Below, one piece after another: positions 24,571 to 33,474 of a DNA stretch of 58,173 nucleotides. The number at the start of each line of letters is the position of its first letter. Position 1 is the stretch's first letter. Both the position numbers and the translations under genes were made by a program. The notes below the pieces were generated by a model that did not search any database, had not been told where the DNA came from, and saw nothing but the letters and a program-made list of their open reading frames with translations. The stretch is from Bdellovibrionales bacterium (GTDB lineage: Bacteria > Bdellovibrionota > UBA1018 > CAIMNF01): positions 1-58,173 of the forward strand of contig CANBTI010000011.1 of the NCBI GenBank assembly GCA_947372355.1, read 5' to 3'.

Positions 24571-24608
24571 AGGCGTGAAGCATCAAGATGATGGTTCACG
24601 CCTTTTTT
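24571..24608 (+). terminator. Terminator of the riboswitch RNA
   Basis: AGGCGTGAA and TTCACGCCT form a nine-pair stem, with an inner CATCA/TGATG stem, followed by six T residues. It would end the RNA before queE, either always or under control of the aptamer. Confidence 0.85.
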
Positions 24609-24693
24609 ATTTGGCCAAAGGAAGCTCTGGCGAGCTGGACTTGGCGACAACAATCATTTGCCACCTCCGCCACTATGTGGCATGGAACATGAC

Positions 24694-25368
24694 ATGGCAT
24701 TCACCGGACTCCTCATCACTGAAATTTTTTATTCCCTCCAGGGCGAAACATCCCTCATTGGAGTGCCATTCGTATTCATTCGTCTTACCGGCTGTAATCT
24801 CAGATGCACTTACTGTGATTCCGTATACAGCTTTAAAGGTGGAAAGAAGATGAGTTTTGAAGAAGTAATGGCTGAAGTAAAAAAATACAAAGTGAAGCAT
24901 GTACTCATGACCGGTGGTGAACCCCTACTCCAACGAAACACTCTTGAATTTATTGATCTCTTAAAAACTGAAGGCTACCAAGTGAGCGTGGAGACTCATG
25001 GCGAAGTTTCTGTAGAAGAAGCTTCAAAAAAAGCTCGCATCATCATGGACATCAAAACACCTGGATCTGGAATGAGCCGAGGTGGATACATCAAAAATTT
25101 TCCATTTCTAAAACCAACCGACGAAGTGAAATTTGTGATCACCTCCAAGGATGATTATTCATGGGCACGCGATTTAGTGAAAAGTGGAACCATCCCCACA
25201 GAAGAAATTTTATTCTCTCCAGCGATGCTTGCTTTAAATTCACCGGGTAAATACGAAGGTATGGAACCTAGAACGCTTGCCGATTTAATTGTTGGCGATC
25301 AATTGCCGGTACGCTTTCAGTGGCAACTCCATAAATTACTTTGGGGCGCAGACACTAAGGGTGTTTGA
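24694..25368 (+). CDS. queE: 7-carboxy-7-deazaguanine synthase
   Basis: The product (224 residues from the ATG at 24694) is a small radical SAM enzyme. Cys34, Cys38 and Cys41 in the motif CNLRCTYC bind the iron-sulfur cluster, and the N-terminal ITEIFYSLQGE and VLMTGGEPLL motifs are diagnostic for QueE. It rearranges carboxy-tetrahydropterin to CDG on the route to queuosine. An ATG at 24682 is an alternative start; 24694 is preferred because GGAAC lies just upstream. It lies 86 bp after the riboswitch terminator. The last 14 nt overlap the convergent gene. The queuosine-inserting enzyme Tgt is encoded 9 kb away. Confidence 0.93.
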   Translation: MAFTGLLITEIFYSLQGETSLIGVPFVFIRLTGCNLRCTYCDSVYSFKGGKKMSFEEVMAEVKKYKVKHVLMTGGEPLLQRNTLEFIDLLKTEGYQVSVETHGEVSVEEASKKARIIMDIKTPGSGMSRGGYIKNFPFLKPTDEVKFVITSKDDYSWARDLVKSGTIPTEEILFSPAMLALNSPGKYEGMEPRTLADLIVGDQLPVRFQWQLHKLLWGADTKGV

Positions 25369-25978
25369 TTGGAATTTTTACTTCCCAGCTCAGTCCATTT
25401 ATTTTTTTAGCTACTCTATTTGGCAACCCACCCGCCTTAAATCCAAATTTATCTAAAACTTGTCTGAGTCTGGCGTTTTTAATTCCCACTCCTACGATAC
25501 TAACGGATTCAAATTGATGAGGAAAATGTTCAGCATTTTTTTCAATTCCTCGAAACATGGAACCCGCGAATTTATAAAAAGAAGTATTTACACCTTTGGG
25601 ATTTGCACCCGGCTCTAAATCAGAAATCAGAATGGAATGGATTTCAACGACCAATGATTTTTTATCTGTGTAGAGTAATCCATTGATTTCAAATTGATCA
25701 TCGTAAAATCTCATGGCCTGTTCTCCGTTTTCAATTCGATAATTTTTTATGGCATCAACCATCTGATAAAACGCAGAGTTTGATTTGGAAAGTGTTCGAT
25801 CAATCATTTTAGAATGACTAATTTCAGTGAGTTTTTCATAAGCTTTTTTAGAACGAGCATCTTCGGATGAAAATAATCCAGACATTATTTGTTTGATGGA
25901 ACATGGATCAGCATAACAAGACGAGTGGCCTTGAGTGATTTGAATTAAAAATACAAATATCCAAAAATAGAACTTCAC
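25355..25978 (-). CDS. Secreted protein with a weak acetyltransferase-like C-terminus
   Basis: The 207-residue product has a signal peptide ending near THG or CYA (about residue 20) and three cysteines near the mature N-terminus region. The central part is mixed alpha/beta (SLVVEIHSILISDLEPG). The C-terminal stretch VSIVGVGIKNARLRQVLDKFGFKAGG resembles the end of GNAT acyltransferases (N-R-...-GF), but export would be unusual for an acetyl-CoA enzyme, so this is only a hint. The stop overlaps the queE stop by 14 nt, and the two genes are convergent. Confidence 0.65.
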   Translation of the reverse strand: MKFYFWIFVFLIQITQGHSSCYADPCSIKQIMSGLFSSEDARSKKAYEKLTEISHSKMIDRTLSKSNSAFYQMVDAIKNYRIENGEQAMRFYDDQFEINGLLYTDKKSLVVEIHSILISDLEPGANPKGVNTSFYKFAGSMFRGIEKNAEHFPHQFESVSIVGVGIKNARLRQVLDKFGFKAGGLPNRVAKKINGLSWEVKIPIKHP

Positions 25979-26130
25979 CTCATCTCATCGGCTAAAATTC
26001 ATCTTTCATAGAGAGTCATGAACTTGACGCGGCTCGTATCTAAAACTTCATGATCTCCATCATAACGAATAGCGCCCCCGTCATCACCCCTTCGCTCCAC
26101 TTCAGTTAAAGTGAAATCAGGAGATCAACC

Positions 26131-26592
26131 ATGAACACAACTCAAACTCTTGATAAATTGATGACCAAACACCCAACCACCATCGGCTATGAAGACCCAA
26201 TTCAAAAAGCGAGTGAATTGATGCTGGAGCACCGTTTTCGCCACCTACCGGTAACAGATCAATTGGGTGAAGTGATTGGAATCATCAGCGATCGAGACAT
26301 CCAAAGAGCCATGGAAACAAGACGCCACGGGATCGAAGTGGAAATGGTGATTGCTCCCCATCGAAAGGTAAAAGACTTCATGAGTTGGCCACCTCACGCC
26401 GTATCAGATGACACTGAGTTGGTTGAGGTGGTTAAATTTATGATTCAAGAAAAAGTTTCTGCCGTGTTAGTGAATTCCAAAGTGACAGAAAAAGTACGAG
26501 GGATCATCACTACAGAAGACATCTTAAAAGCATTCGTGAAAAACCTAGAAACGATACCGTCTCCACCTGTAGCGATTTTAAATAAACAATAG
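26131..26592 (+). CDS. Protein of two CBS domains
   Basis: The 153-residue product is a CBS pair: the first domain (residues about 6-60, MTKHPTTIGYEDPIQKASELM with HLPVTDQLGEVIGIISDRDI) and the second (about 80-140, MSWPPHAVSDDTELVEVVKFM with VRGIITTEDILKAF). CBS pairs bind adenine nucleotides and act as energy sensors. No catalytic domain is attached. A GGAG site eight bases upstream sets the start. It is flanked on both sides by minus-strand genes, so it is monocistronic; its target is unknown. Confidence 0.88.
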   Translation: MNTTQTLDKLMTKHPTTIGYEDPIQKASELMLEHRFRHLPVTDQLGEVIGIISDRDIQRAMETRRHGIEVEMVIAPHRKVKDFMSWPPHAVSDDTELVEVVKFMIQEKVSAVLVNSKVTEKVRGIITTEDILKAFVKNLETIPSPPVAILNKQ

Positions 26593-26593
26593 T

Positions 26594-27118
26594 TCAATTT
26601 CCAGCTGGCCAAAGTTCAGCTGGAGGTCGGAAACCTTGTGATAGGATAGAATTAAATTTAGACTCTTGATCTTTTTGTAAAGATCTTAAGCTTACTGATT
26701 TTTCCATCCATGCTTTTTTGGCATTGATATATTCAGCCTTGATGGAGGCATCGAAATCGGCTTTAATTTTTAAGTAAGATTGAACAAAATCCCTACGCTC
26801 GGGTCCACTCATGTGTTGTTCGAAAAATTGCCTTCTCTCCTGTTTTTGTTCTTCTCTCCATTTTTTTATTTTTGAATTTTGAGAAGCGGACAATTCTTTG
26901 AAAGATAATTTTTCTTGGCGGGCTAGATTTGCTTTTTGATTTGAAAGTGCTTTTTGAAAATCAGAAAGCACTTTCTTTTTATCCGAATCTTTAATGGGTT
27001 CAAGAGTGGGTGTAGAAGCTGGAGTTGCACTCGTGCTGAGAACAGTATTCTCAGCAAAAGAGTGCTGACCAAAAGCAAAACCAACAACAAATAGAAACAT
27101 GAAAAGGATTCGGTTCAT
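26594..27118 (-). CDS. Periplasmic helical protein encoded with a subtilase
   Basis: The 174-residue product has a signal peptide ending near SFA (residue 22), a Thr/Pro/Ser linker, and then a nearly continuous charged helix from residue 45 to 160 (IKKWREEQKQERRQFFEQHM), likely coiled-coil. It starts 3 bp after the stop of the subtilisin-like protease gene, so the two are co-translated. A chaperone, inhibitor or substrate role for the protease is possible but unproven. It looks superficially like Spy/CpxP proteins without their LTxxQ signature. Confidence 0.7.
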   Translation of the reverse strand: MNRILFMFLFVVGFAFGQHSFAENTVLSTSATPASTPTLEPIKDSDKKKVLSDFQKALSNQKANLARQEKLSFKELSASQNSKIKKWREEQKQERRQFFEQHMSGPERRDFVQSYLKIKADFDASIKAEYINAKKAWMEKSVSLRSLQKDQESKFNSILSQGFRPPAELWPAGN

Positions 27119-27121
27119 TTC

Positions 27122-28807
27122 TTAGTAGATTACCTGAATTTTCTTAATCTTGAATCCATTTTTATTTAAACTTGAATCACTTTTTAATGCGACCGTTGCT
27201 TTTGAACCTACCGCATAATCAGTGACGTAACCCGTAGCGTAAGATCCACTGAGATTTTCGATCTCGTCACCATTTCCATCTTTTACAGAAATTTTATCGT
27301 AATTCGCTTCGGTATCAATCATTTCAAAAACGATTCGAACAAATTTTGCGTTCGGTACATTGACATCATAAGAGTATGTTTTATTTTCAACATAAGGATG
27401 TGGTGTTTCAGCACTGAAGGCAAAATCTTTCCATAGATTTTCATCCGGTGTATTATCCGCAGGCTCAATGCCATGAATCGCATTATAAACATTCACTCTT
27501 CCTCGAGCCACTACTTTTCTAGATAATCCTCGAACCTTATCACTCGAGCGAATTAAAATATCTTTCACCTGAGCAACTGTATAGGAAGGATTAGTGGAAA
27601 GGAGCAATGCCGCAATACCGGAAACATGGGGTGTAGCCATGGATGTTCCACTCATGAGCGCATAATCATTTCCTTTTACCGTGGATAAAATTTTAACTCC
27701 CGGTGCAGCCACATGAACTTTGGTACGACCATAATTAGAGAAACTTGCTAATTGATCTCTATTGTCAGTAGCCGCAACTGAAATGATATTATCCAGTTGA
27801 TAACTAGCTGGATAAGAAGCATTTGCATCATTATCATTCCCGTCATTTCCTGCAGCTGCAATGAATAAAATTCCTTTATCACTCGCTAGTTTTATCACAT
27901 CAAATAGGGATTGAGTGTAGGGTCCTCCGCCCCAGCTATTACTCATGATATTAACTCCCGCTTTTGTTGCGTACTGGATCGCTTGAACTGCTGCCTCCAA
28001 GGTTCCACTTCCTTGAGAATTCAAAAATTTTACCGGTAAGATACTCACATTCCAATTCACACCAACAACACCGACTGCATTGTTTCCAACCGCACCGATC
28101 GTTCCAGCACAATGAGTTCCGTGATTGTGATCATCCATCCCATTTGCTTTATTATCTGCAAAATTCCAACCATAAACATCGTCAACAAATCCATTGCCAT
28201 CATTATCAATTCCATCACCAGCAATTTCGGCTGTATTTTTTAGAATATTTGATTGGAGATCTGGATGCGTATAATCCACTCCGGTATCAATGATGGCTAC
28301 CTTTATGTTTTTACTTCCAGTGATTCCTTCATTCCAAACTGGAACAACATTGATATCTGATCCAGTTTTTCCAACTTGGCCCGCAGCATCTGCTTGACCC
28401 GTGTTTTGCATTCCCCAAAGTTGTCCCATTTTATCATCATTCGTAGGTGTGGTTGCAGTAGATGTTTGAACATCGAGCGCATGATAGAGATAATTTGGTT
28501 CGGCGTAAGCAACGCGATCATCAGAAGTGATCAGAGTTTGAGCTGATTTTAAATCTTGAGTAACAATCACCGCCCATTGTTGACTAGTTTTAAAATGACG
28601 AACTTTAACTGTAGATTTATTTCCAGATTTTTTTTGCAGCTGAAGTGCGATCTCTTCAAATACATTTATGGATTTATTGCTGGGTTCAGCTTTTAATTTA
28701 ACGACAAACTCACCAGGCACCGACGGAAATTTGATTGATTTTGCAAATGCAAGCGGCGCCAAAAAACACGGCGTTAAACACAACAATACGATCCCAGATA
28801 TTTTCAT
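27122..28807 (-). CDS. Secreted subtilisin-like serine protease (S8)
   Basis: The 561-residue product has a signal peptide (to about FAK, residue 23) and an I9-type inhibitory propeptide (GEFVVKLKAEPSN onward, ending near YAEPNYLY at 108). The S8 catalytic domain shows Asp174 (AIIDTGVDYTHPDL), His229 (NHGTHCAGT), Asn321 as oxyanion residue (AAAGNDGND) and Ser389 (MSGTSMATPH). A DGIDNDGNGFVDDVYGWNF segment (198-216) is a calcium-site-like insert. Residues after 450 form a beta-rich C-terminal domain similar in type to pre-peptidase domains. It is probably an extracellular or periplasmic digestive protease. AAGGGGTTCG precedes the start, the same leader core as the barrel gene at 19988. Confidence 0.94.
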   Translation of the reverse strand: MKISGIVLLCLTPCFLAPLAFAKSIKFPSVPGEFVVKLKAEPSNKSINVFEEIALQLQKKSGNKSTVKVRHFKTSQQWAVIVTQDLKSAQTLITSDDRVAYAEPNYLYHALDVQTSTATTPTNDDKMGQLWGMQNTGQADAAGQVGKTGSDINVVPVWNEGITGSKNIKVAIIDTGVDYTHPDLQSNILKNTAEIAGDGIDNDGNGFVDDVYGWNFADNKANGMDDHNHGTHCAGTIGAVGNNAVGVVGVNWNVSILPVKFLNSQGSGTLEAAVQAIQYATKAGVNIMSNSWGGGPYTQSLFDVIKLASDKGILFIAAAGNDGNDNDANASYPASYQLDNIISVAATDNRDQLASFSNYGRTKVHVAAPGVKILSTVKGNDYALMSGTSMATPHVSGIAALLLSTNPSYTVAQVKDILIRSSDKVRGLSRKVVARGRVNVYNAIHGIEPADNTPDENLWKDFAFSAETPHPYVENKTYSYDVNVPNAKFVRIVFEMIDTEANYDKISVKDGNGDEIENLSGSYATGYVTDYAVGSKATVALKSDSSLNKNGFKIKKIQVIY

Positions 28808-28867
28808 GAACGAACCCCTTCTTAGTGTTCTTTCAATTAAAATATGGGCTGATTAATTACACAAGCG

Positions 28868-30622
28868 TTATTGAATATCTTTTGCGGCTTTTATTCTGAG
28901 CGTTGGAGTGACGCGACCAAAAAAACGATTTAGCTCTGGAAACCCTGCAAAAATAAGGGTATTTCGATGCTGGGCAGATTTTTCCAAGAGCAAAGTAATC
29001 TCAAGTCTCTCTGCGGCATTGAACCAAATTCCTTCCATTCCTTTTTCATTTTTATGGAGAGATCCAAGCTTCAATTTTAGATGTCTACCTTTTAAAACTT
29101 TTTGCTCCTGAACAGATGCCTTCATTGCAAATAATGGCTCTGGATTCCCAATTCCATAGGGTGCAAATTTTTCAATTTCTTCGAGCGCTTTAGGGGTAAA
29201 ATCTGAAACTGAAAACTCTCCTTCAATTTCATAAGTTTCTTCTTTTTTCGTGGGAGTCAAAGTTGCAATCGCATCATTGTAGGCAACAATAAAACCTTCT
29301 AATCCTTCACGAGCCAGGGATAAACCTGCTGCAAACCGATGCCCACCGTAGCCTTTTAAATGATCCTTAGTGATGTGAAGTGCCTCGAGTGCATTATATC
29401 CCGCATAGGAACGCACACTGCCCTTTGCAATTCCATCTTCTCTAATGGCGAGAACGATTGCAGGGCGCTTGAAATGATCGGTTACCTTCGAAGCAACAAT
29501 CCCCACCACTCCTTCATGCCAATTTTCTGATGCTACCACTACTGCATGCGAATATTTACCTTGCTCTATTCCCTGAGTCACTTGCGAGCGCACATCATCC
29601 CAAATTTGATTTTGTAATTCTGCACGTGTTTTATTGATCTCTTCTAACTCTTGAGCCAGTTGATTACTCTCGATTGGATCTTTTGAGGTTAAAACTTTCA
29701 GTGCAGTTTCAGCAGAACCCATTCTTCCTGAAGCATTGATTCTTGGTCCAATACTAAAACCCAAGGATGATGCATTCATTGTTTTATTTGAAAATCCTGC
29801 ATAATCACATAAAGCTTTTAACCCTGGTTTTTGAGTGTCTTTCAAAACATCTAGCCCATGCTTTACTAAAATCCGATTATCGCCCACGAGTGGAACCATA
29901 TCGGCAGCAGTGGCAATCACCACTAAATCAAGAAGGCTTTTCATGTTCGGTAGATCAACGATTCCTGCATCTCGAGCGAGCGATCGAATTCCCAAACAAA
30001 GATAAAATCCGAGTGCACATCCACAGAGCTGTTTTAATCCAGATGTATCTCCCTCTTGATGGGGATCAATCACTGCAAATGCTGGCGGCAATCCATGAAC
30101 AGGATCAATCAAATGATGATCCACGATGATCAACTCAACTCCCAATTCTTGAGCTTTTTTTGCAGCATCAAAATTGGTTATTCCACAATCGACTGTGATG
30201 AGTATTTTCACTCCATCCGCGTGGGCCTCTTCCACTGCATTTGGATTTAGCCCATAACCATCTTTGAATCGATCGGGTTGTTTCACGCTAAAATTAAATT
30301 TAAGATCACGAAAAAACCACGTGAGTAAAGCCGCACCTGAAGTGCCATCCACATCGTAATCAGTGAAAACTCGAATTCTTTCAGGCACCGCTTTATTCTG
30401 AGATTCAAATATTCTGCGTGCTGATTTTTCTAAATTTAAAATCTTAAACGGATGGGTAAGATTTTCTAATCTAGGATTTAAAAATGTTTTTACTTCATCA
30501 GCGGTATTCAAACCACGATTCACACAAAACGTAGCAGCTACCAAACTGATACCAGCTTCTTTAGAAAGTGAAAGAGCCGCTTTTTGGAGCGACTCTTCTT
30601 TGTTTTTGAAATTCCAAATCAT
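28868..30622 (-). CDS. recJ: Single-stranded-DNA exonuclease RecJ
   Basis: The 584-residue product has the DHH phosphoesterase motifs: DYDVDGTSGAALL (motif I), ILITVDCGI, and VDHHLIDPVHGLPP (motif III). The DHHA1-type GHRFAAGLSLAREGLEGF and a C-terminal OB-like domain follow. It degrades single-stranded DNA 5' to 3' in repair and recombination. No Shine-Dalgarno site is obvious; a perfect GCTCAC/GTGAGC hairpin lies directly before the start. It follows secF after about 100 bp on the same strand. Confidence 0.95.
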   Translation of the reverse strand: MIWNFKNKEESLQKAALSLSKEAGISLVAATFCVNRGLNTADEVKTFLNPRLENLTHPFKILNLEKSARRIFESQNKAVPERIRVFTDYDVDGTSGAALLTWFFRDLKFNFSVKQPDRFKDGYGLNPNAVEEAHADGVKILITVDCGITNFDAAKKAQELGVELIIVDHHLIDPVHGLPPAFAVIDPHQEGDTSGLKQLCGCALGFYLCLGIRSLARDAGIVDLPNMKSLLDLVVIATAADMVPLVGDNRILVKHGLDVLKDTQKPGLKALCDYAGFSNKTMNASSLGFSIGPRINASGRMGSAETALKVLTSKDPIESNQLAQELEEINKTRAELQNQIWDDVRSQVTQGIEQGKYSHAVVVASENWHEGVVGIVASKVTDHFKRPAIVLAIREDGIAKGSVRSYAGYNALEALHITKDHLKGYGGHRFAAGLSLAREGLEGFIVAYNDAIATLTPTKKEETYEIEGEFSVSDFTPKALEEIEKFAPYGIGNPEPLFAMKASVQEQKVLKGRHLKLKLGSLHKNEKGMEGIWFNAAERLEITLLLEKSAQHRNTLIFAGFPELNRFFGRVTPTLRIKAAKDIQ

Positions 30623-30630
30623 GATCTAAA

Positions 30631-30705
30631 GCTCACTTGTGAGCTGGATGATGCGATTGAATTTACTCGGCTGTGCAGAGCACAGCAATGTAAATTCGAT
30701 CGCAT
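30631..30705. repeat. Two stem-loops, one very long, in the secF-recJ gap
   Basis: The segment 30651-30705 is a long hairpin: arms ATGCGATTGAATTTAC and its inverted copy (one mismatch or G-U pair) enclose a second perfect stem GCTGTGC/GCACAGC with a three-base loop. Next to it, GCTCACTTGTGAGC (30631-30644) is another perfect hairpin. No T run follows on either strand, so it is not a standard terminator. The pair fills nearly the whole gap between secF and recJ. Confidence 0.75.
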
Positions 30706-30724
30706 AGAACAGCTGCGCTTACTA

Positions 30725-31696
30725 CTATAGTCCAATATGCGCCTCAGGTGAAAGTTTTACTTCACGGCGTTTTTTATGTTTGCCCGCTTTTCTTTGATCA
30801 TCTTGATAATGACTGAGTACAATCACCATAGAAGAAGCAATGAAAATGGAAGAGTAAGTTCCAACCACTAGTCCAATCATCAAGGTGAAAGCGAATGGCT
30901 CAAGAACGTGACCACCAAATGCCCAAAGCATCGCCACACTCACAAAGGTTGCAAGTGAAGTCATGATCGTACGACCCAAGGTTTGATTCACGGATTGATT
31001 CACAATGTTTTCAATCGTAGCACTAGGATTCATTTTCATGGTTTCACGAACACGGTCAAAAACGATGATCGTATCATTGTTAGAGTAACCAATGAGGGCA
31101 AGTACTGCTGCGAGAACCGTCAAATCGAATTCTTTTTGTGTAATGATGAAAACTCCAAATACGATGATCGCATCATGGAATAACGCCAGTACTGCACCTG
31201 GAGCAAAACGGAAGTCAAATCGAATTGCTACATAAATAAGGATGGAAACCAATGCATAAAACATGGCTAAAAATCCATTTTTACGAAGTAGTCCACCCGC
31301 AGATGGTCCTACGATATCAGCAGATTTCACTTCAAACTCACTTGGCTTGAGATCAACCAATAATGAGTCTGTCATTTGCTTCACCACTAGATTTAAGTTT
31401 TTACCTTCATCTTGCGCACGAATCATGAAAGTACTTTCACTGGTATCACCGATTTGAAGAATCTTTAAACCAGTTAACTTACCTTTTTCAAGTGTGTTAC
31501 GAAGTTTTGAAGTATCCCAAGTAGAAGGGATTTTAACTTTCACTTCAGCACCACCGGTAAAATCAATACCGTAATTGAGGCCTTTGGTAAAAAAGAGAAC
31601 AAACGTTCCCAAAATCATCATCACCGAAAGACCAATCCAGATCTTTCTTTTGCCCATGAAATCAATATTCGAATTTGAACTAATAATATTAAACAT
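30725..31696 (-). CDS. secF: Protein translocase subunit SecF
   Basis: The 323-residue product has six transmembrane helices and the SecF signatures: GLNYGIDFTGGAEV near the N-terminus, the first periplasmic domain, and SVNQTLGRTIMTSLATFVSVAMLWAFGG in the second half. With SecD it uses the proton-motive force to assist late steps of Sec export. It follows secD by 24 bp and has a good AAGGAAGGA ribosome-binding region. Confidence 0.97.
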   Translation of the reverse strand: MFNIISSNSNIDFMGKRKIWIGLSVMMILGTFVLFFTKGLNYGIDFTGGAEVKVKIPSTWDTSKLRNTLEKGKLTGLKILQIGDTSESTFMIRAQDEGKNLNLVVKQMTDSLLVDLKPSEFEVKSADIVGPSAGGLLRKNGFLAMFYALVSILIYVAIRFDFRFAPGAVLALFHDAIIVFGVFIITQKEFDLTVLAAVLALIGYSNNDTIIVFDRVRETMKMNPSATIENIVNQSVNQTLGRTIMTSLATFVSVAMLWAFGGHVLEPFAFTLMIGLVVGTYSSIFIASSMVIVLSHYQDDQRKAGKHKKRREVKLSPEAHIGL

Positions 31697-31720
31697 TTTA
31701 GGTTCCTTCCTTAGGATCTA

Positions 31721-33430
31721 TTAAATTGAAAGTGTAGTTGCGTTTTTGTCTTCTTGTTTCTTTAGATAAAGATCAAAGAGAACTCGGCATACAAACACTG
31801 CTGTAAATACAGTAGTGATGATCCCTACAATCATAGTCACAGCGAAACCTTTTACTGGTCCGGTTCCGAACATCATGAGAACCACAGCGGCAATCCCGTT
31901 TGCAACGTTGGCATCTAAAATTGTTTTAAACGCTTTTCCGAAGCCGGCTTCCACTGCTGAGTGAATGGTTTTACCTAAACGCAATTCTTCACGAATCCGT
32001 TCATAGATCACCACGTTTGAATCCACCGCAATCCCCACCGTTAATGCGATCCCCGCGATACCAGGCAATGTAAGTGTAGCTTCAAGCCAAACTAAAATTG
32101 CTAAAACGAGAACCACGTTCATGAGAAGTGATGCAACTGCAATCACACCTGAAAAACGGTAGTAAACAGCAGTCAACAAGAACACTGCAAGAATACCAAG
32201 CATACTTGCAAATGCGCCCTTTGCTACAGAATCGGCACCTAGAGAAGGACCCACTACCCGTTGTTCCATCAACTCTAACTGAGCTGGGAGTGCACCGGCA
32301 CGAAGAACGATCGCTAAATCTTTTGAATCGCGTAGGGATTCATCATAATTTCCACGTCCGTTAGTGATCACACCACGCGCACCAATTTTAGAATTGATGT
32401 TTGGAGCTGAATGAATCACACCATCGAGAACGATTGCTAAACCTTTTCCAATATTATCTCCCGTTAGTTTTTCAAACATCACTGCACCTTTGGCATTGAG
32501 TTCAAAAGCAACTTCCGGACGACGACTTTCTTGATTAAAAGTTACTTGAGCATCTTGAAGATCGTTTCCTGTCACTTCAGCTTTTGATTTGAGCAACATT
32601 GGCATTTTAACTTGTCCGTGTTTTTCAAAAGCAATTTCTGAACCTTCAGGAATTTTACCTTTTGCACCTTCGTTGAGTGCTTTTACATATTCAGAAAATT
32701 TAGAATCTACCCCGTCCACGAAGTGAACGTTTTTCTCTTTTTCAATATCCGTGATCAATTGAGTGAGATTCACTTTTTGCATGCCATCTGCATCCACAAT
32801 TTTAAATTCGAGTTTAGCCGTACGACCAATCAAATCTTTTGCGCGATCCACATCCTTAATCCCAGGAAGCTCAACCACTACGCGATCAGTACCTTGAGAA
32901 GAGATTTGTGGTTCAGATACCCCAAACTCATCAATACGGTTACGAATCACTTCTATACTTTGATTGAGGGTTTTTTCACGAACGTCATTTCTGAATTCGT
33001 TAGATAAACCAAGTTCAATAGAATCATTTTTTTCATCCGTAAAACGGAGATTAGAAAATTCTTTAGCTAGCAAATCTTTCACCACTTGTTTTTGAGGTGC
33101 CGCAAATCCAATGATCACGCGTGGATCATCCAAAGGCACTCCATCCGTACGAAGAGATTGTGATGCAAGCGCAATCGATTTATCTTTAAATCGTTCAGTA
33201 ATCGAATTGGATTGGCGTTCAGCAATTTCTTTAAAAACCTTATTGAAATCAACACCCATCACTAGATAAAGTCCACCTTGGAGATCTAATCCAAGATTGA
33301 TTTTTTTAGAAAATGGATAAGATGATTTCGGATCACTTCCTACTTTGGTAAAAGTGGGAAGGATATAGAGAAATGAAATTACCGTTACTGCGATTAGAAA
33401 AAAGAACTTAGTCCACCATTTTTTCGTCAT
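31721..33430 (-). CDS. secD: Protein translocase subunit SecD
   Basis: The 569-residue product has the SecD layout: first helix, INLGLDLQGGLYLVM, the large periplasmic P1 domain with RIDEFGVSEPQI, and the C-terminal five-helix RND-like block (GIAGIALTVGIAVDSNVVIYERIREELRLGK, split across residues about 455-485). It lies between yajC and secF, the classical order. The start is set by AAGGAG upstream. Confidence 0.97.
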   Translation of the reverse strand: MTKKWWTKFFFLIAVTVISFLYILPTFTKVGSDPKSSYPFSKKINLGLDLQGGLYLVMGVDFNKVFKEIAERQSNSITERFKDKSIALASQSLRTDGVPLDDPRVIIGFAAPQKQVVKDLLAKEFSNLRFTDEKNDSIELGLSNEFRNDVREKTLNQSIEVIRNRIDEFGVSEPQISSQGTDRVVVELPGIKDVDRAKDLIGRTAKLEFKIVDADGMQKVNLTQLITDIEKEKNVHFVDGVDSKFSEYVKALNEGAKGKIPEGSEIAFEKHGQVKMPMLLKSKAEVTGNDLQDAQVTFNQESRRPEVAFELNAKGAVMFEKLTGDNIGKGLAIVLDGVIHSAPNINSKIGARGVITNGRGNYDESLRDSKDLAIVLRAGALPAQLELMEQRVVGPSLGADSVAKGAFASMLGILAVFLLTAVYYRFSGVIAVASLLMNVVLVLAILVWLEATLTLPGIAGIALTVGIAVDSNVVIYERIREELRLGKTIHSAVEAGFGKAFKTILDANVANGIAAVVLMMFGTGPVKGFAVTMIVGIITTVFTAVFVCRVLFDLYLKKQEDKNATTLSI

Positions 33431-33474
33431 GAAAAAATCTCCTTATTAATTAATAAATTTAAATACGATTATTT

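Larger units (their letters stand above)
24333..24608 (+). ncRNA. Free-standing c-di-GMP riboswitch RNA (merRNA-like)
   Basis: This 449-bp non-coding stretch holds one RNA unit: the promoter; a hairpin GATCATTA/TAATGATC (24397-24418); a cyclic-di-GMP-I aptamer (24430-24512); a second hairpin GGGGTTG/CAACCCC (24537-24558); and a strong terminator (24571-24608). No open reading frame with a ribosome-binding site lies within it. In Bdellovibrio bacteriovorus a massively expressed stand-alone c-di-GMP riboswitch RNA (merRNA) is published for the attack phase; this locus has the same organisation. The exact 5' end is inferred from the promoter. Confidence 0.7.

Noticed and set aside
24609-24693. 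preQ1 riboswitch before queE
   Set aside because: No C-rich loop with the A-rich tail of class I, and no class II or III pattern was seen; only a small AGCTC/GAGCT hairpin is present.
24413-24853. 146-codon plus-strand reading frame across the riboswitch region
   Set aside because: It runs through the conserved aptamer, both hairpins and the terminator, has no ribosome-binding site, and its tail overlaps queE in another frame.
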